Positions 40,320-49,427 of a stretch of DNA of 64,000 nucleotides are shown piece by piece; within the stretch, counting starts at the first letter, position 1; the number at the start of each line of letters is the position of its first letter. The translations under genes were made by a program, and so were the position numbers. Source of the stretch: Neobacillus niacini NBRC 15566. GTDB lineage: Bacteria > Bacillota > Bacilli > Bacillales > Cytobacillaceae. The notes under the pieces are model-generated. The model ran no database searches. It had not been told where the DNA came from and was given only the letters and a program-made list of their open reading frames with translations. The stretch lies in the NCBI RefSeq assembly GCF_001591505.1, contig NZ_BCVA01000035.1, forward strand, positions 1 to 64,000. Reading direction: 5' to 3'.

Positions 40320-40949
40320 GTGGCAAAGGTATACGTCTTCGACCATCCACTTATTCAGCACAAACTTACATACATTCGTGATAAACATACAGGAACAAAA
40401 GAGTTCCGTGAATTAGTAGACGAAGTCGCAACACTCATGGCATTTGAAATCACAAGAGATATGTCGCTTGAAGATATCGAAATTGAAACGCCAGTCTGCC
40501 CGGCGAAATCAAAGGTATTATCTGGTAAGAAAATTGGAATAGTACCGATTTTACGCGCAGGGATTGGTATGGTTGATGGAATCCTGAAATTGATTCCGGC
40601 TGCGAAAGTAGGACATGTCGGTTTATACCGTGACCCGGAAACATTAATGCCAGTCGAATACTACATCAAGCTGCCAAGTGATGTGGAAGAGCGTGAATTC
40701 ATCGTTGTTGACCCAATGCTCGCAACAGGTGGTTCAGCGAACGTAGCCATCGATAGTTTGAAAAAGCGCGGGGCGAAAAATATTAAATTTATGTGCTTGA
40801 TCGCAGCACCAGAAGGCGTGGAAGCTGTTAAGGCTGCGCACCCAGATGTGGATATCTACATTGCTGCATTAGATGAGAAATTGAATGATCATGGCTACAT
40901 CGTACCAGGTCTTGGGGATGCTGGGGATCGATTGTTTGGAACGAAATAG
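40320..40949 (+). CDS. upp: Uracil phosphoribosyltransferase
   Basis: Salvages uracil with PRPP to UMP. The 209-residue protein has the type I PRTase PRPP loop VDPMLATGGSA (about 131-141), PILRAGIGMVDG, and the uracil-binding C terminus GYIVPGLGDAGDRLFGTK. The GTG start at 40320 follows AAAGGGGCG. It is separated from glyA by a terminator and has its own promoter. Confidence 0.97.
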   Translation: MAKVYVFDHPLIQHKLTYIRDKHTGTKEFRELVDEVATLMAFEITRDMSLEDIEIETPVCPAKSKVLSGKKIGIVPILRAGIGMVDGILKLIPAAKVGHVGLYRDPETLMPVEYYIKLPSDVEEREFIVVDPMLATGGSANVAIDSLKKRGAKNIKFMCLIAAPEGVEAVKAAHPDVDIYIAALDEKLNDHGYIVPGLGDAGDRLFGTK

Positions 40950-40962
40950 GGGTTATTTGAGG

Positions 40963-40999
40963 CTGAGTAGACTGGATGTCTGCTCAGTTTTTTTTGTTT
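40963..40999 (+). terminator. upp terminator
   Basis: CTGAGTAGAC / GTCTGCTCAG (one mismatch pair tolerated) followed by TTTTTTTTG. Confidence 0.85.
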
Positions 41000-41020
41000 C
41001 TTGTTATTTGGAGAGGTCTT

Positions 41021-41375
41021 GAGGACAAATTGAGGGAGGGGAAAGAGAGATTCGTCTTCAATAAGAGGTCTTGAGGACAAATCTGGTGAGGAAGAAGAGA
41101 GATTTGTCTTCAATAAGAGGTCTTGAGGACAAATTGAGGGAAGGGAAAGAGGGATTTGTCTTCAATAGGAGGTCTTGAGGACAAAACCAGCGAGGGGAAA
41201 GAGAGATTTGTCTTCAATAGAGGGTCTTGAGGACAAAACCAGCGAGGGTGAAGAGAGATTTGTCTTCAATAGGAGGTCTTGAGGACAAAACTTGGGAGGA
41301 GGAAGAGAGAATTGTCTTCAATAAGGGGGCTTGAGGACAAAACCAGCGAGGGGAAAGAGAGATTTGCCTACAAAA
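41021..41375. repeat. 52-bp-period tandem array E (upp-subtilase spacer, 7 units)
   Basis: GAGGACAAA starts at 41021, 41073, 41125, 41177, 41229, 41281 and 41333: six steps of exactly 52 bp. Each unit has TTGAGGACAAA, 21 bases, then the opposite arm TTTGTCTTCAA and nine more bases. The arm core and flanking ACCA are shared with array B at 4361-4577. The 544-base upp-subtilase gap otherwise holds only the upp terminator and an A/C-rich stretch (41376-41475) with nothing recognisable. Confidence 0.95.
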
Positions 41376-41493
41376 GAGGTAACCTGAATGGAAACAACCC
41401 TTCCCTCCACCCACAAAAAACGCGGCACCCAACAAAAACCTGCATACTTTCCCCACGAAATGAAAACGATATGAAAAAAGGGGAATTTTTTAT

Positions 41494-43680
41494 ATGAAAA
41501 AATGGACACTTTTACTCGTACTTGTTTTCTCCCTCCAAACAACAACTTCTGCTCGTTCACTTGAGATGCCTCCGATTCCGAAAGAACGGATTGCCATTGT
41601 GGTTCTTGACCAGCCTCAAACTCCACAGGATATCCAGCAACTGATCAAACCCTTTAAAGACATCCAGTTAAGGCATGTTTTTCAAGAAGCAATTAATGGT
41701 TTTTCCGTAGAAGGAAACCCTGAATCGATAGAAAAATTAGCACAAAACAGTAAGCAAATCATCAGCGTTTCCCCAGTGAACCAGTATAAGGCTCAACTGG
41801 AGGAAGGGGTTAAGATTATCGGCGGCGAGGAGATTCGCGGCCTCTTTGATAAAAATAACCGCCGCTTGACGGGTAAAGGGGTAACCGTTGGAGTGATTGA
41901 TACGGGGGTCGATTACACTCATCCTGATTTAAAAAGAAATTTTGCGGGCGGACGTGATCTCGTTGATAACGATGCTGATCCAATGGAAACGAAAACCTTG
42001 GGAAGAGCGACCGTTCATGGTACTCACGTTGCTGGGATTATAGCTGCGAATGGAAAGTTAAAGGGAGTAGCGCCGGACGCCAAAATTCTTGCTTATCGTG
42101 CGCTTGGTCCTGGCGGCGGAGGCACTACCGAGAACGTGCTTGCTGCCATCGAGCAGGCGATCAAGGATAAGGTTGATATCATGAACCTCTCGCTTGGAAA
42201 TGATATCAACGGTCCAGACCTGCCCATCAGTCTTGCGTTGAACAGTGCTGTCGATAAAGGAATCGTTGCAATTGCGGCCTCAGGGAATTCTGGGCCAAAT
42301 GTTTGGAGTGTGGGATCGCCAGGAACAGCGTCGAAGGCAATATCCGTTGGGGCTTCAACCCCAACAATAGAGGTGCCTTATTTATTAATAGAAGGAATCC
42401 GGGATAGATTACGTATTCAACCGCTAGAGGGGTCGGCTGGTTGGAGCCTAGACCGTACCTACCCGATTGTAGACGGCGGTCTCGGAACCAAGGAAGATTT
42501 GAAAGATGTTATGGGTAAAATAGTGCTCCTCAAAAGAGGAAAAATAACATTTTCTGAGAAGGCAAAAAATGCGCGTGAGGCTGGCGCCAAGGCAGTGATT
42601 ATCTACAATAACTTAAGCGGCGGCTTTATGGGGAATCTCGAAGAGCCGATGGACATCCCGGTAGGTTCCCTTCCGAAGAAAGAAGGGGAGCTGTTAAAAA
42701 GTAAAACGAATTCGTTGGTGAAAGTCGAAGTGGCGGAAGAAAAGGATTTGCTTGCTGACTTCAGTTCGAGGGGGCCGGTAACAGACACATGGGAGGTAAA
42801 GCCTGATATAGTTGCACCTGGTGTCGCGATTAACTCGACCATTCCTGGCGGCTATCTATCACTGCAGGGGACAAGTATGGCAGCACCGCATGTAGCGGGG
42901 GCCTGTGCATTGATTAAACAGGCACACCCAGAATGGACACCGGACCAAATTAAGGCAGCCTTAATGAATACAGCCAAGCCGTTAGCTAAAAACGGAAAAC
43001 CATATCGGACGTATGAACAAGGGGCAGGAAGAATTCAAGTCAATGAGGCGGTGAAAGCAACTTCACTTGTCAGTCCAAGTTCACTGCGATTCGGAAAATT
43101 TGAGAGTGAAGGGGATAATCACAAAGCTTTTTTACATGTGGAGAACCTGAGTGATAAATCCGTGCGTTATACCTTCGATATCCCTAAGCAGGCAGACGGA
43201 TTGAAATGGCGTTTCCCGCTTGCCTTTACACTCAAGCCAGGAGAAACAAGAGATGTAAAGCTAGAATTAGAAGTCAATCCTCCAGAGTTGAAAGGCAAAA
43301 TTCATGATGGATATCTTACCATCCATGCTGGTTCCAATCCGATTCATATTCCCTATATCTATGTTCTTGAAGAACCGAATTACCCGAGAGTAATGGGGTT
43401 TGACTTTAAGGACGGTGACCGGCAGGGGACCTATCGGTATGAAGTATACCTCCCTGGCGGTGCAGAGGAGTTTGGGATTGCTCTTTTCAATCCGGATGAT
43501 TTTCGATTTGTTGGCTTCTTAGATACCGAACAGAATGTAAAAAAGGGAATGGTCAGCAGGGATATAACAGAAGAAAACCTTCCTCCTGATGGAATCTATC
43601 TCGCGAAAGTCTTCGCCAAAAAGGCGGGGAAAGAAGATTTTATTGAAACAATGCTCGTAATTGGAGAGGTAGTTAAATAG
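41494..43680 (+). CDS. Secreted subtilisin-like serine protease (Vpr-like, PA domain)
   Basis: A 728-residue extracellular S8 peptidase. Signal peptide about 1-20; inhibitor I9-type propeptide about 30-105; catalytic Asp 136 (VIDTGVDYTHPDL), His 175 (VHGTHVAG), oxyanion Asn 265 (ASGNSG) and Ser 461 (GTSMAAPHVAGA). A protease-associated domain is inserted at about 320-415, and a ~190-residue beta-rich region follows the catalytic domain. Overall it is like B. subtilis Vpr but shorter. ATG at 41494 follows AAAAGGGG. It sits between upp and the atp operon, where B. subtilis has no protease. Confidence 0.92.
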   Translation: MKKWTLLLVLVFSLQTTTSARSLEMPPIPKERIAIVVLDQPQTPQDIQQLIKPFKDIQLRHVFQEAINGFSVEGNPESIEKLAQNSKQIISVSPVNQYKAQLEEGVKIIGGEEIRGLFDKNNRRLTGKGVTVGVIDTGVDYTHPDLKRNFAGGRDLVDNDADPMETKTLGRATVHGTHVAGIIAANGKLKGVAPDAKILAYRALGPGGGGTTENVLAAIEQAIKDKVDIMNLSLGNDINGPDLPISLALNSAVDKGIVAIAASGNSGPNVWSVGSPGTASKAISVGASTPTIEVPYLLIEGIRDRLRIQPLEGSAGWSLDRTYPIVDGGLGTKEDLKDVMGKIVLLKRGKITFSEKAKNAREAGAKAVIIYNNLSGGFMGNLEEPMDIPVGSLPKKEGELLKSKTNSLVKVEVAEEKDLLADFSSRGPVTDTWEVKPDIVAPGVAINSTIPGGYLSLQGTSMAAPHVAGACALIKQAHPEWTPDQIKAALMNTAKPLAKNGKPYRTYEQGAGRIQVNEAVKATSLVSPSSLRFGKFESEGDNHKAFLHVENLSDKSVRYTFDIPKQADGLKWRFPLAFTLKPGETRDVKLELEVNPPELKGKIHDGYLTIHAGSNPIHIPYIYVLEEPNYPRVMGFDFKDGDRQGTYRYEVYLPGGAEEFGIALFNPDDFRFVGFLDTEQNVKKGMVSRDITEENLPPDGIYLAKVFAKKAGKEDFIETMLVIGEVVK

Positions 43681-43852
43681 GACAAACAGGGGTGGGACAT
43701 ATTGGACCACTCCTTGTCAAATTTGTTCACAAAATAGACACAATTACGTCATTAAATTAAAGTGTAATTACACTACAATAATAGTGTTAACAAAAACATC
43801 CAGATGGAAGAAATTACTCTGCATAGTTTGTGGGCAATTTCACGTAAATCCA
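43681..43852. other. Spacer upstream of the atp promoter
   Basis: The 325-base gap before the first atp gene holds no credible gene. It contains the palindrome AGTGTAATTACACT (about 43760-43773) and the direct repeat TTTCACGTAAATC at 43838-43850 and 43907-43919, on either side of the atp promoter. No intrinsic terminator for the protease gene is obvious. Confidence 0.5.
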
Positions 43853-43881
43853 TTGACATTGGAAAATGGCTGAGGTATGCT
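43853..43881 (+). promoter_or_regulatory. atp operon promoter
   Basis: Perfect -35 TTGACA (43853-43858), a 17-base spacer and TATGCT (43876-43881), 125 bases before the first gene. Confidence 0.8.
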
Positions 43882-44005
43882 AACAAAGGATGTAAAATGA
43901 GAGGGTTTTCACGTAAATCGACAGAATTCTCAACAATTTTTATCTATCTTCCTTTTATACATAAGCCTCGATTTCAGTATTCTCTTATAGCGAGGATGCG
44001 ATAAT

Positions 44006-44227
44006 ATGCGTAATGAAAACCGCAATCCATTTAAAGCTTATGCCCTAATGTCAGCTATCCTGGCATCCCTGGTTGGATCGATTCTAATCGGGATTTTTGC
44101 AGGCAGATGGCTCGATAAACAGTGGGGTACAGAACCAATTTTCTTAATAATTGGACTGTTTATAGGTTTAGCGGCTGGGACTTACTCAATGCTCGTTTCA
44201 ATTCGCAAGTTCTATTCAGGAGATTAA
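44006..44227 (+). CDS. atpZ: AtpZ-like small membrane protein
   Basis: A 73-residue protein with two membrane helices (about 13-33 and 44-66) joined by the conserved GRWLDKQWGTEP loop, typical of the AtpZ (F1Fo gene 1) family. AtpZ with AtpI is thought to form a cation channel or assembly factor for the synthase. ATG at 44006 follows GAGGATG. First gene of the operon, 7 bases before atpI. Confidence 0.85.
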   Translation: MRNENRNPFKAYALMSAILASLVGSILIGIFAGRWLDKQWGTEPIFLIIGLFIGLAAGTYSMLVSIRKFYSGD

Positions 44228-44234
44228 ACCAACC

Positions 44235-44609
44235 ATGCCAGAATTTCAAACAATGTTTGCCCGACAGCGAAAGTGGATGTTTTTTTTATTGTCTTTTTAT
44301 GTGCTTGGCTGGGGGTTCACTGCGCATCAATCAATCTTTCTTGGATTGATTCTTGGGACAAGTTTGAGCCTCTTTAATTTGTGGCTGATGGCACGTAAAA
44401 TTGACAGCTTTGGACAGGCGGCGGCTGAAGGAAGACGTGTTCGTTCACTTGGATCTTTTTCTCGATTGGCAACCGGTGCACTTGCGATTGTCATCACAAT
44501 GAGGTACCCTGAGCAGTTTCACCTCATTAGTGTAGTTATAGGATTAATGACATCCTACATTGTCATTATGATAGATTTTTTTACGCACAATTTCTTTTTA
44601 GATAAATAG
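44235..44609 (+). CDS. atpI: ATP synthase protein I
   Basis: A 124-residue membrane protein with four predicted helices (about 13-30, 33-50, 75-90 and 95-117), the AtpI assembly factor that helps form the c-ring. It starts MPEFQTMFARQRKW. AGGAGA lies in the end of the preceding gene, 12 bases before the ATG, so translation is coupled. Sequence is poorly conserved in this family, so position carries much of the call. Confidence 0.88.
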   Translation: MPEFQTMFARQRKWMFFLLSFYVLGWGFTAHQSIFLGLILGTSLSLFNLWLMARKIDSFGQAAAEGRRVRSLGSFSRLATGALAIVITMRYPEQFHLISVVIGLMTSYIVIMIDFFTHNFFLDK

Positions 44610-44632
44610 CGGGGGAAGCGAGGTGAATACTG

Positions 44633-45343
44633 TTGCATCACGAAGCTCCAATAGTAACGTTTCTTGGGCTCCAATTTAACCTGGCGAACATTTTGATGAT
44701 CACCATAGCAAGTGCGATTGTCTTTTTGTTAGCCGTCCTATCTACTCGTAGACTGGCCATGAAACCGACCGGAATGCAAAACTTTATGGAATGGGTCATG
44801 GATTTTGTTAAAAACATTATTAACAGTACGATGGATTGGAAAGATGGCGGGCGATTCCACATTCTCGGAATTACCATCATCATGTATATCTTTGTATCCA
44901 ATATGCTGGGACTTCCATTCTCAATTGTTGTAGACGGAGTTCTTTGGTGGAAATCTCCAACAGCAGATCCGGCTGTAACCTTGACGTTAGCCACATTGAT
45001 AGTGGGATTATCTCACTACTACGGTGTCAAGATGAAAGGCGCAGGAGCATATGGAAGGGAATTCTTTAAACCATTCTGGTTCATGTTCCCGATTAAAATT
45101 ATTGAAGAGTTTGCAAATACTCTGACTCTCGGTCTCCGTCTTTACGGAAACATTTATGCGGGGGAAATTTTATTAAGCTTACTCGCAGCTGGTTTAGCAA
45201 CCGGTGTGGGCGGAACACTCGCCGCTGCACTGCCAATGCTGGTATGGCAAGGCTTCTCAGTCTTTGTCGGTGCCATCCAATCATTTATTTTCTGTATGTT
45301 AACAATGGTGTACTTAGCTCACAAAGTGAGCAGCGACCATTAA
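44633..45343 (+). CDS. atpB: ATP synthase subunit a
   Basis: Fo proton-channel subunit, 236 residues with five to six helices. The essential Arg lies in LTLGLRLYGNIYAGEILL; ELWWKSPTADP-like VLWWKSPTADPAVT precedes. The TTG start at 44633 (MHHEAPIVTFLG) lies downstream of GCGAGGTG and fits the B. subtilis N terminus (MNHGYRTIEFLG). Confidence 0.96.
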   Translation: MHHEAPIVTFLGLQFNLANILMITIASAIVFLLAVLSTRRLAMKPTGMQNFMEWVMDFVKNIINSTMDWKDGGRFHILGITIIMYIFVSNMLGLPFSIVVDGVLWWKSPTADPAVTLTLATLIVGLSHYYGVKMKGAGAYGREFFKPFWFMFPIKIIEEFANTLTLGLRLYGNIYAGEILLSLLAAGLATGVGGTLAAALPMLVWQGFSVFVGAIQSFIFCMLTMVYLAHKVSSDH

Positions 45344-45416
45344 GATAAACCGTTCTTTTTATAAGGACAAAAAATAAGAATTCATTTTTTCATACATTAA
45401 AGGAGGAAATTTTCAA

Positions 45417-45629
45417 ATGGGTCTTTTAGCAGCAGCAATCGCAATTGGTTTAGCAGCACTAGGTGCTGGTATCGGTAACGGTCTTATCGTATCAAAAACT
45501 GTAGAGGGTATCGCTCGTCAACCAGAAGCTCGCGGTATGCTTCAAACTACAATGTTCATCGGGGTTGCGTTAGTTGAGGCGATTCCTATCATCGCGGTTG
45601 TTATCGCGTTCATGGTTCAAGGTCAATAA
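45417..45629 (+). CDS. atpE: ATP synthase subunit c
   Basis: Proton-carrying c-ring subunit: 70 residues, two helices joined by the RQPEAR loop, with the ion-binding Glu at 54 (VALVEAIPIIAVV). The first helix has the close-packing motif AALGAGIGNGL. Ribosome site AAAGGAGG is the strongest in the operon, as needed for the excess of c over other subunits. Confidence 0.97.
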   Translation: MGLLAAAIAIGLAALGAGIGNGLIVSKTVEGIARQPEARGMLQTTMFIGVALVEAIPIIAVVIAFMVQGQ

Positions 45630-45630
45630 T

Positions 45631-45719
45631 CGAGCACTTTTTAGAGTGTTCATATAAATGGCGAAGATCATTCGTGAGAACCTTCGCCATTCGTTTATGT
45701 TCATTGATGTGCATAAACG
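45631..45719 (+). other. Three hairpins between atpE and atpF
   Basis: GAGCACT/AGAGTGTTC (45632-45651), ATGGCGAAG/CTTCGCCAT (45658-45690) and CGTTTATG/CATAAACG (45692-45719). None has a T run. They can protect the atpE message from decay and so raise c-subunit yield. Confidence 0.65.
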
Positions 45720-45792
45720 ATTGATTTAGACAATTATTTCGACTGATATATAGGTTGTTTTAAGGAAAGACCTTGAAGGGAGTGAATCGCAG

Positions 45793-46320
45793 GTGTTAAC
45801 AAATAGTTTTGTATTAGGAGCAGCAGCAGCCCATTCTGGTGTAAACTGGGGAGATATTATTTTCCAACTTTTCATGTTTATCATTTTAATGGTATTGCTG
45901 AAAATATTTGCTTGGGGTCCTTTAATGGGCATTATGAAACAGCGTGAAGATCATGTAGCTGGAGAGATTTCAGCAGCAGAACAAAGTCGCGTTGAAGCAA
46001 AGAAACTATTAGAAGAGCAGCGTTCTCTTTTAAAAGAAGCTCGTTCAGAAGCACAAGGTTTAATTGAAAATGCGAAAAAGCAAGGCGATATTCAGCGTGA
46101 AGAAATCATTGCTGTAGCTCGTACTGAAGCAGAACGCATTAAAGAATCTGCGAAGCTTGAAATTGAGCAGCAGAAAGAAAAAGCGGTTGCCGCTATTCGT
46201 GAACAAGTTGCTTCCTTGTCTGTATTAATTGCTTCTAAAGTAATTGAAAAAGAACTGAATGCAGCAGACCAAGATAAACTGATTAACGAATATATTCAAG
46301 AGGCAGGAGAAAAGCGATGA
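45793..46320 (+). CDS. atpF: ATP synthase subunit b
   Basis: Peripheral stalk subunit of 175 residues: one N-terminal helix (GDIIFQLFMFIILMVLLKIFAW, about 20-41) and a long charged coiled coil (KKLLEEQRSLLKEARSEAQGL onwards) that dimerises and binds delta. GTG start at 45793 follows AAGGGAGTG. Its stop overlaps atpH by ATGA. Confidence 0.95.
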   Translation: MLTNSFVLGAAAAHSGVNWGDIIFQLFMFIILMVLLKIFAWGPLMGIMKQREDHVAGEISAAEQSRVEAKKLLEEQRSLLKEARSEAQGLIENAKKQGDIQREEIIAVARTEAERIKESAKLEIEQQKEKAVAAIREQVASLSVLIASKVIEKELNAADQDKLINEYIQEAGEKR

Positions 46321-46853
46321 GCAACTCCATGGTAGCAAAACGCTACGCGTTGGCTCTTTTTCAAATCGCAAAAGAACAGCAGCTTCTTGAAGTAGTAGAA
46401 GAAGAACTTCGTGTAGTAAAGGAAGTTATGGTCTACAATGCTGATGTTAAGGCAGTTTTAAATTCTTCAAAACTTACAACTGATAAGAAAAAAGGGATTT
46501 TAACAGCAGCTTTTTCAACAGTTAATCCATATGTACTGAATACACTATTGATCTTGATTGATCGCCATCGTGAGGACGAGATCATTGAAGTAGCTAACCA
46601 ATTCTTTGAACTGGCAAATGAAGAAAAGGGAGTAGCGAATGCTGAAGTATACAGCACACGTGAGCTTACAGAAGCCGAACGTGAAGCAATCTCTGCAACA
46701 TTTGCAGCAAAGATTGGCAAGAAATCACTAAGAATTGAAAACATCGTGGATTCCGAATTGCTCGGCGGCATTAAGCTCCGAATCGGAAACCGTATATACG
46801 ACGGCTCTTTGCGCGGAAAGCTAGACCGTTTAGAACGTAAATTGTTAAGCTAA
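46317..46853 (+). CDS. atpH: ATP synthase subunit delta
   Basis: OSCP-type subunit joining the stalk to the top of F1; 178 residues starting MSNSMVAKRYALALF, with the conserved C-terminal LLGGIKLRIGNRIYDGSLRGKL-type motif (in part). ATGA overlap with atpF gives translational coupling. Confidence 0.96.
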   Translation: MSNSMVAKRYALALFQIAKEQQLLEVVEEELRVVKEVMVYNADVKAVLNSSKLTTDKKKGILTAAFSTVNPYVLNTLLILIDRHREDEIIEVANQFFELANEEKGVANAEVYSTRELTEAEREAISATFAAKIGKKSLRIENIVDSELLGGIKLRIGNRIYDGSLRGKLDRLERKLLS

Positions 46854-46879
46854 GATTCGTAAGAATAGGGGTGAAACTC

Positions 46880-48388
46880 ATGAGCATCAAAGCTGAAGAA
46901 ATTAGTGCCCTGATAAAACAGCAAATCGAAAATTATCAGGCTGAAATTCAAGTGAGTGATGTAGGTACAGTTATCTCTGTTGGTGACGGTATCGCACGTG
47001 TTCATGGCCTCGACAATGTCATGGCTGGAGAACTTGTTGAATTTTCAAACGGCGTTATGGGTATGGCTCAAAACCTTGAGGCAAATAACGTTGGTATTAT
47101 CATTCTTGGACCTTTCACTGACATTAAAGAAGGTGACGAGGTTCGTCGTACAGGACGCATCATGGAGGTTCCAGTAGGTGAGGAACTAATTGGTCGTGTT
47201 GTAAACTCTCTAGGACAACCAGTTGATGGTATGGGTCCAATCAATACAACAAAAACTCGCCCGATTGAAGCAGTAGCTTCAGGCGTTATGGCTCGTAAAT
47301 CCGTTCATGAGCCATTACAAACAGGTATTAAAGCGATTGACGCGCTTGTGCCAATCGGCCGTGGTCAACGTGAGTTAATCATCGGTGACCGTCAAACAGG
47401 TAAAACATCCGTTGCAATCGATACAATCTTGAACCAAAAAGGTCAAGACATGATTTGTATCTACGTTGCAATCGGTCAAAAGGAATCAACAGTACGTGGT
47501 GCCGTTGAGACCCTTCGTAAGCATGGTGCGTTAGAGTACTCAATCGTTGTAACAGCATCTGCTTCACAACCAGCTCCATTGTTATTCTTAGCTCCTTATG
47601 CTGGGGTTGCAATGGGTGAAGAATTCATGTATAACGGCAAGCATGTTCTTATCGTATATGATGATCTATCAAAACAAGCGGCTGCATACCGTGAGCTTTC
47701 CCTATTACTTCGCCGTCCTCCAGGTCGTGAAGCATATCCAGGGGATGTATTCTACTTGCACAGCCGTCTACTTGAGCGTGCAGCGAAATTGAACGACACA
47801 TTAGGTGCTGGTTCAATCACGGCATTGCCATTTATCGAAACACAAGCAGGTGACGTTTCTGCTTATATCCCAACAAACGTTATCTCCATCACAGATGGAC
47901 AAATTTTCTTACAATCAGACCTATTCTTCTCCGGTGTACGTCCAGCGATCAACGCAGGTCTTTCCGTTTCTCGTGTAGGAGGATCCGCACAAATCAAGGC
48001 GATGAAGAAGGTAGCAGGTACACTGCGTCTTGACCTTGCTTCATACCGTGAGCTAGAAGCATTTGCACAGTTCGGTTCTGACCTTGATAAAGCTACACAA
48101 GCGAAGCTTAACCGCGGTGCCCGCACCGTTGAAGTTCTTAAACAAGATCTTCACAAGCCGCTTTCTGTTGAAAAGCAAGTTGCAATCCTTTATGCATTAA
48201 CACGCGGATTCCTAGATGATATTCCTTTAGAAGACATCCGTCGTTTTGAATCAGAATACCTTAACTGGTTAGACCACAACCGCAAAGACTTGTTAGACCA
48301 TATTGTGAAGACGAAAGATCTTCCTTCTGATGACGATATGGCTGCTGCACTTAACGCTTTCAAAAAGACGTTTGCAGTTTCCGAATAA
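46880..48388 (+). CDS. atpA: ATP synthase subunit alpha
   Basis: Non-catalytic nucleotide-binding F1 subunit, 502 residues, starting MSIKAEEISALIKQQI. P-loop GDRQTGKT near 169-176, signature PAINAGLSVSRVGGSAQ near 363. The ATG at 46880 follows AGGGGTG. An unusually long gap separates it from atpG. Confidence 0.98.
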   Translation: MSIKAEEISALIKQQIENYQAEIQVSDVGTVISVGDGIARVHGLDNVMAGELVEFSNGVMGMAQNLEANNVGIIILGPFTDIKEGDEVRRTGRIMEVPVGEELIGRVVNSLGQPVDGMGPINTTKTRPIEAVASGVMARKSVHEPLQTGIKAIDALVPIGRGQRELIIGDRQTGKTSVAIDTILNQKGQDMICIYVAIGQKESTVRGAVETLRKHGALEYSIVVTASASQPAPLLFLAPYAGVAMGEEFMYNGKHVLIVYDDLSKQAAAYRELSLLLRRPPGREAYPGDVFYLHSRLLERAAKLNDTLGAGSITALPFIETQAGDVSAYIPTNVISITDGQIFLQSDLFFSGVRPAINAGLSVSRVGGSAQIKAMKKVAGTLRLDLASYRELEAFAQFGSDLDKATQAKLNRGARTVEVLKQDLHKPLSVEKQVAILYALTRGFLDDIPLEDIRRFESEYLNWLDHNRKDLLDHIVKTKDLPSDDDMAAALNAFKKTFAVSE

Positions 48389-48410
48389 GTAGGGTCTGAC
48401 ATTTAGTAAC

Positions 48411-48508
48411 GGGTAAGGGTTGGTGAAGGAATGATGAAGGGGTAACAGGCACTAGAAACCGTGCATGTGACCCTTAGCCATTCCCTTGACCTCCACCAAA
48501 CCCAAACA
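48411..48508 (+). other. Long imperfect hairpin between atpA and atpG
   Basis: GGGTTGGTGAAGGAATG on the left pairs, with interruptions, to CATTCC...CTCCACCAAACCC on the right, within a 149-base gap. No T run follows, so it is not an obvious terminator. Confidence 0.55.
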
Positions 48509-48537
48509 CAATCTTTGTAAGAGGGTGGTGAGAACCT

Positions 48538-49395
48538 ATGGCATCATTACGCGATATAAAAAATAGTATTAATTCGACAAAAAAGATGAGTCAGATTACA
48601 AAGGCAATGGAGATGACTTCCGCTGCGAAATGGAACCGTGGAGTGATGAATGCAAAGGCATTTGTTCCTTACATGGAGAAAATTCAGGAAGTGACGGTCG
48701 CTGTCGCAATGGGCAGCAATGGAATTAATCATCCAATGCTTCAATCTAGACCTGTCAAGAAAACTGGATATATTGTTATGACATCCGATCGTGGTCTTGC
48801 TGGTGCTTTTAACAGTAACGTAATCCGTCGTGTGTTTCAAACAATCCAAAGCCGCCACAAATCGAAAGAGGAATATTCGATTATTGCAATCGGTCGTGTA
48901 GCCCGCGACTTTTTTGTGAAACGTGGTATCAATGTCGATCTCGAAATTATCGGGGTATCCGATCAACCGAGCTTCGAAAGCGTGAAAGACATTACTAGCA
49001 GTACTGTAGGTATGTTCTCCGATGGAACCTTCGATGAACTTTACTTATATTACACGCATTATAAAAGTGCCATTACGCAAGAAGTAACCGAGAAGAAGCT
49101 TCTTCCACTAACGGATCTTTCAACTTCTTCAAAACTTACATCTTATGAATTTGAGCCATCTGCAGAAGAAATTTTAGACGTTCTCCTGCCTCAATATGCT
49201 GAGAGCTTAATTTACGGTGCTCTTTTAGACAGTAAAGCGAGTGAACATGCAGCCCGGATGACGGCGATGAGAAATGCTACTGATAATGCGAAAGAAATGA
49301 TCAAAAATTATTCACTCATCTACAACCGTGCACGTCAAGCAGCGATTACACAAGAAATTGCGGAAATCGTCGGCGGAGCGGCAGCACTAGAGTAG
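48538..49395 (+). CDS. atpG: ATP synthase subunit gamma
   Basis: Rotor shaft, 285 residues: N-terminal helix MASLRDIKNSINSTKKMSQITKAMEMTSAAK, a central Rossmann-like domain (TSDRGLAGAFNSNV) and the C-terminal helix HAARMTAMRNATDNAKEMI with the conserved turn. Ribosome site GAGGGTGGTG. Normal length. Confidence 0.97.
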   Translation: MASLRDIKNSINSTKKMSQITKAMEMTSAAKWNRGVMNAKAFVPYMEKIQEVTVAVAMGSNGINHPMLQSRPVKKTGYIVMTSDRGLAGAFNSNVIRRVFQTIQSRHKSKEEYSIIAIGRVARDFFVKRGINVDLEIIGVSDQPSFESVKDITSSTVGMFSDGTFDELYLYYTHYKSAITQEVTEKKLLPLTDLSTSSKLTSYEFEPSAEEILDVLLPQYAESLIYGALLDSKASEHAARMTAMRNATDNAKEMIKNYSLIYNRARQAAITQEIAEIVGGAAALE

Positions 49396-49427
49396 TATTC
49401 TTTAAAAATAACCCCTGTTTGGGGGCC

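Noticed and set aside
43804..44004. Small gene before the atp operon
   Set aside because: The frame spans the atp promoter and leader, has no ribosome site and an unlikely composition.
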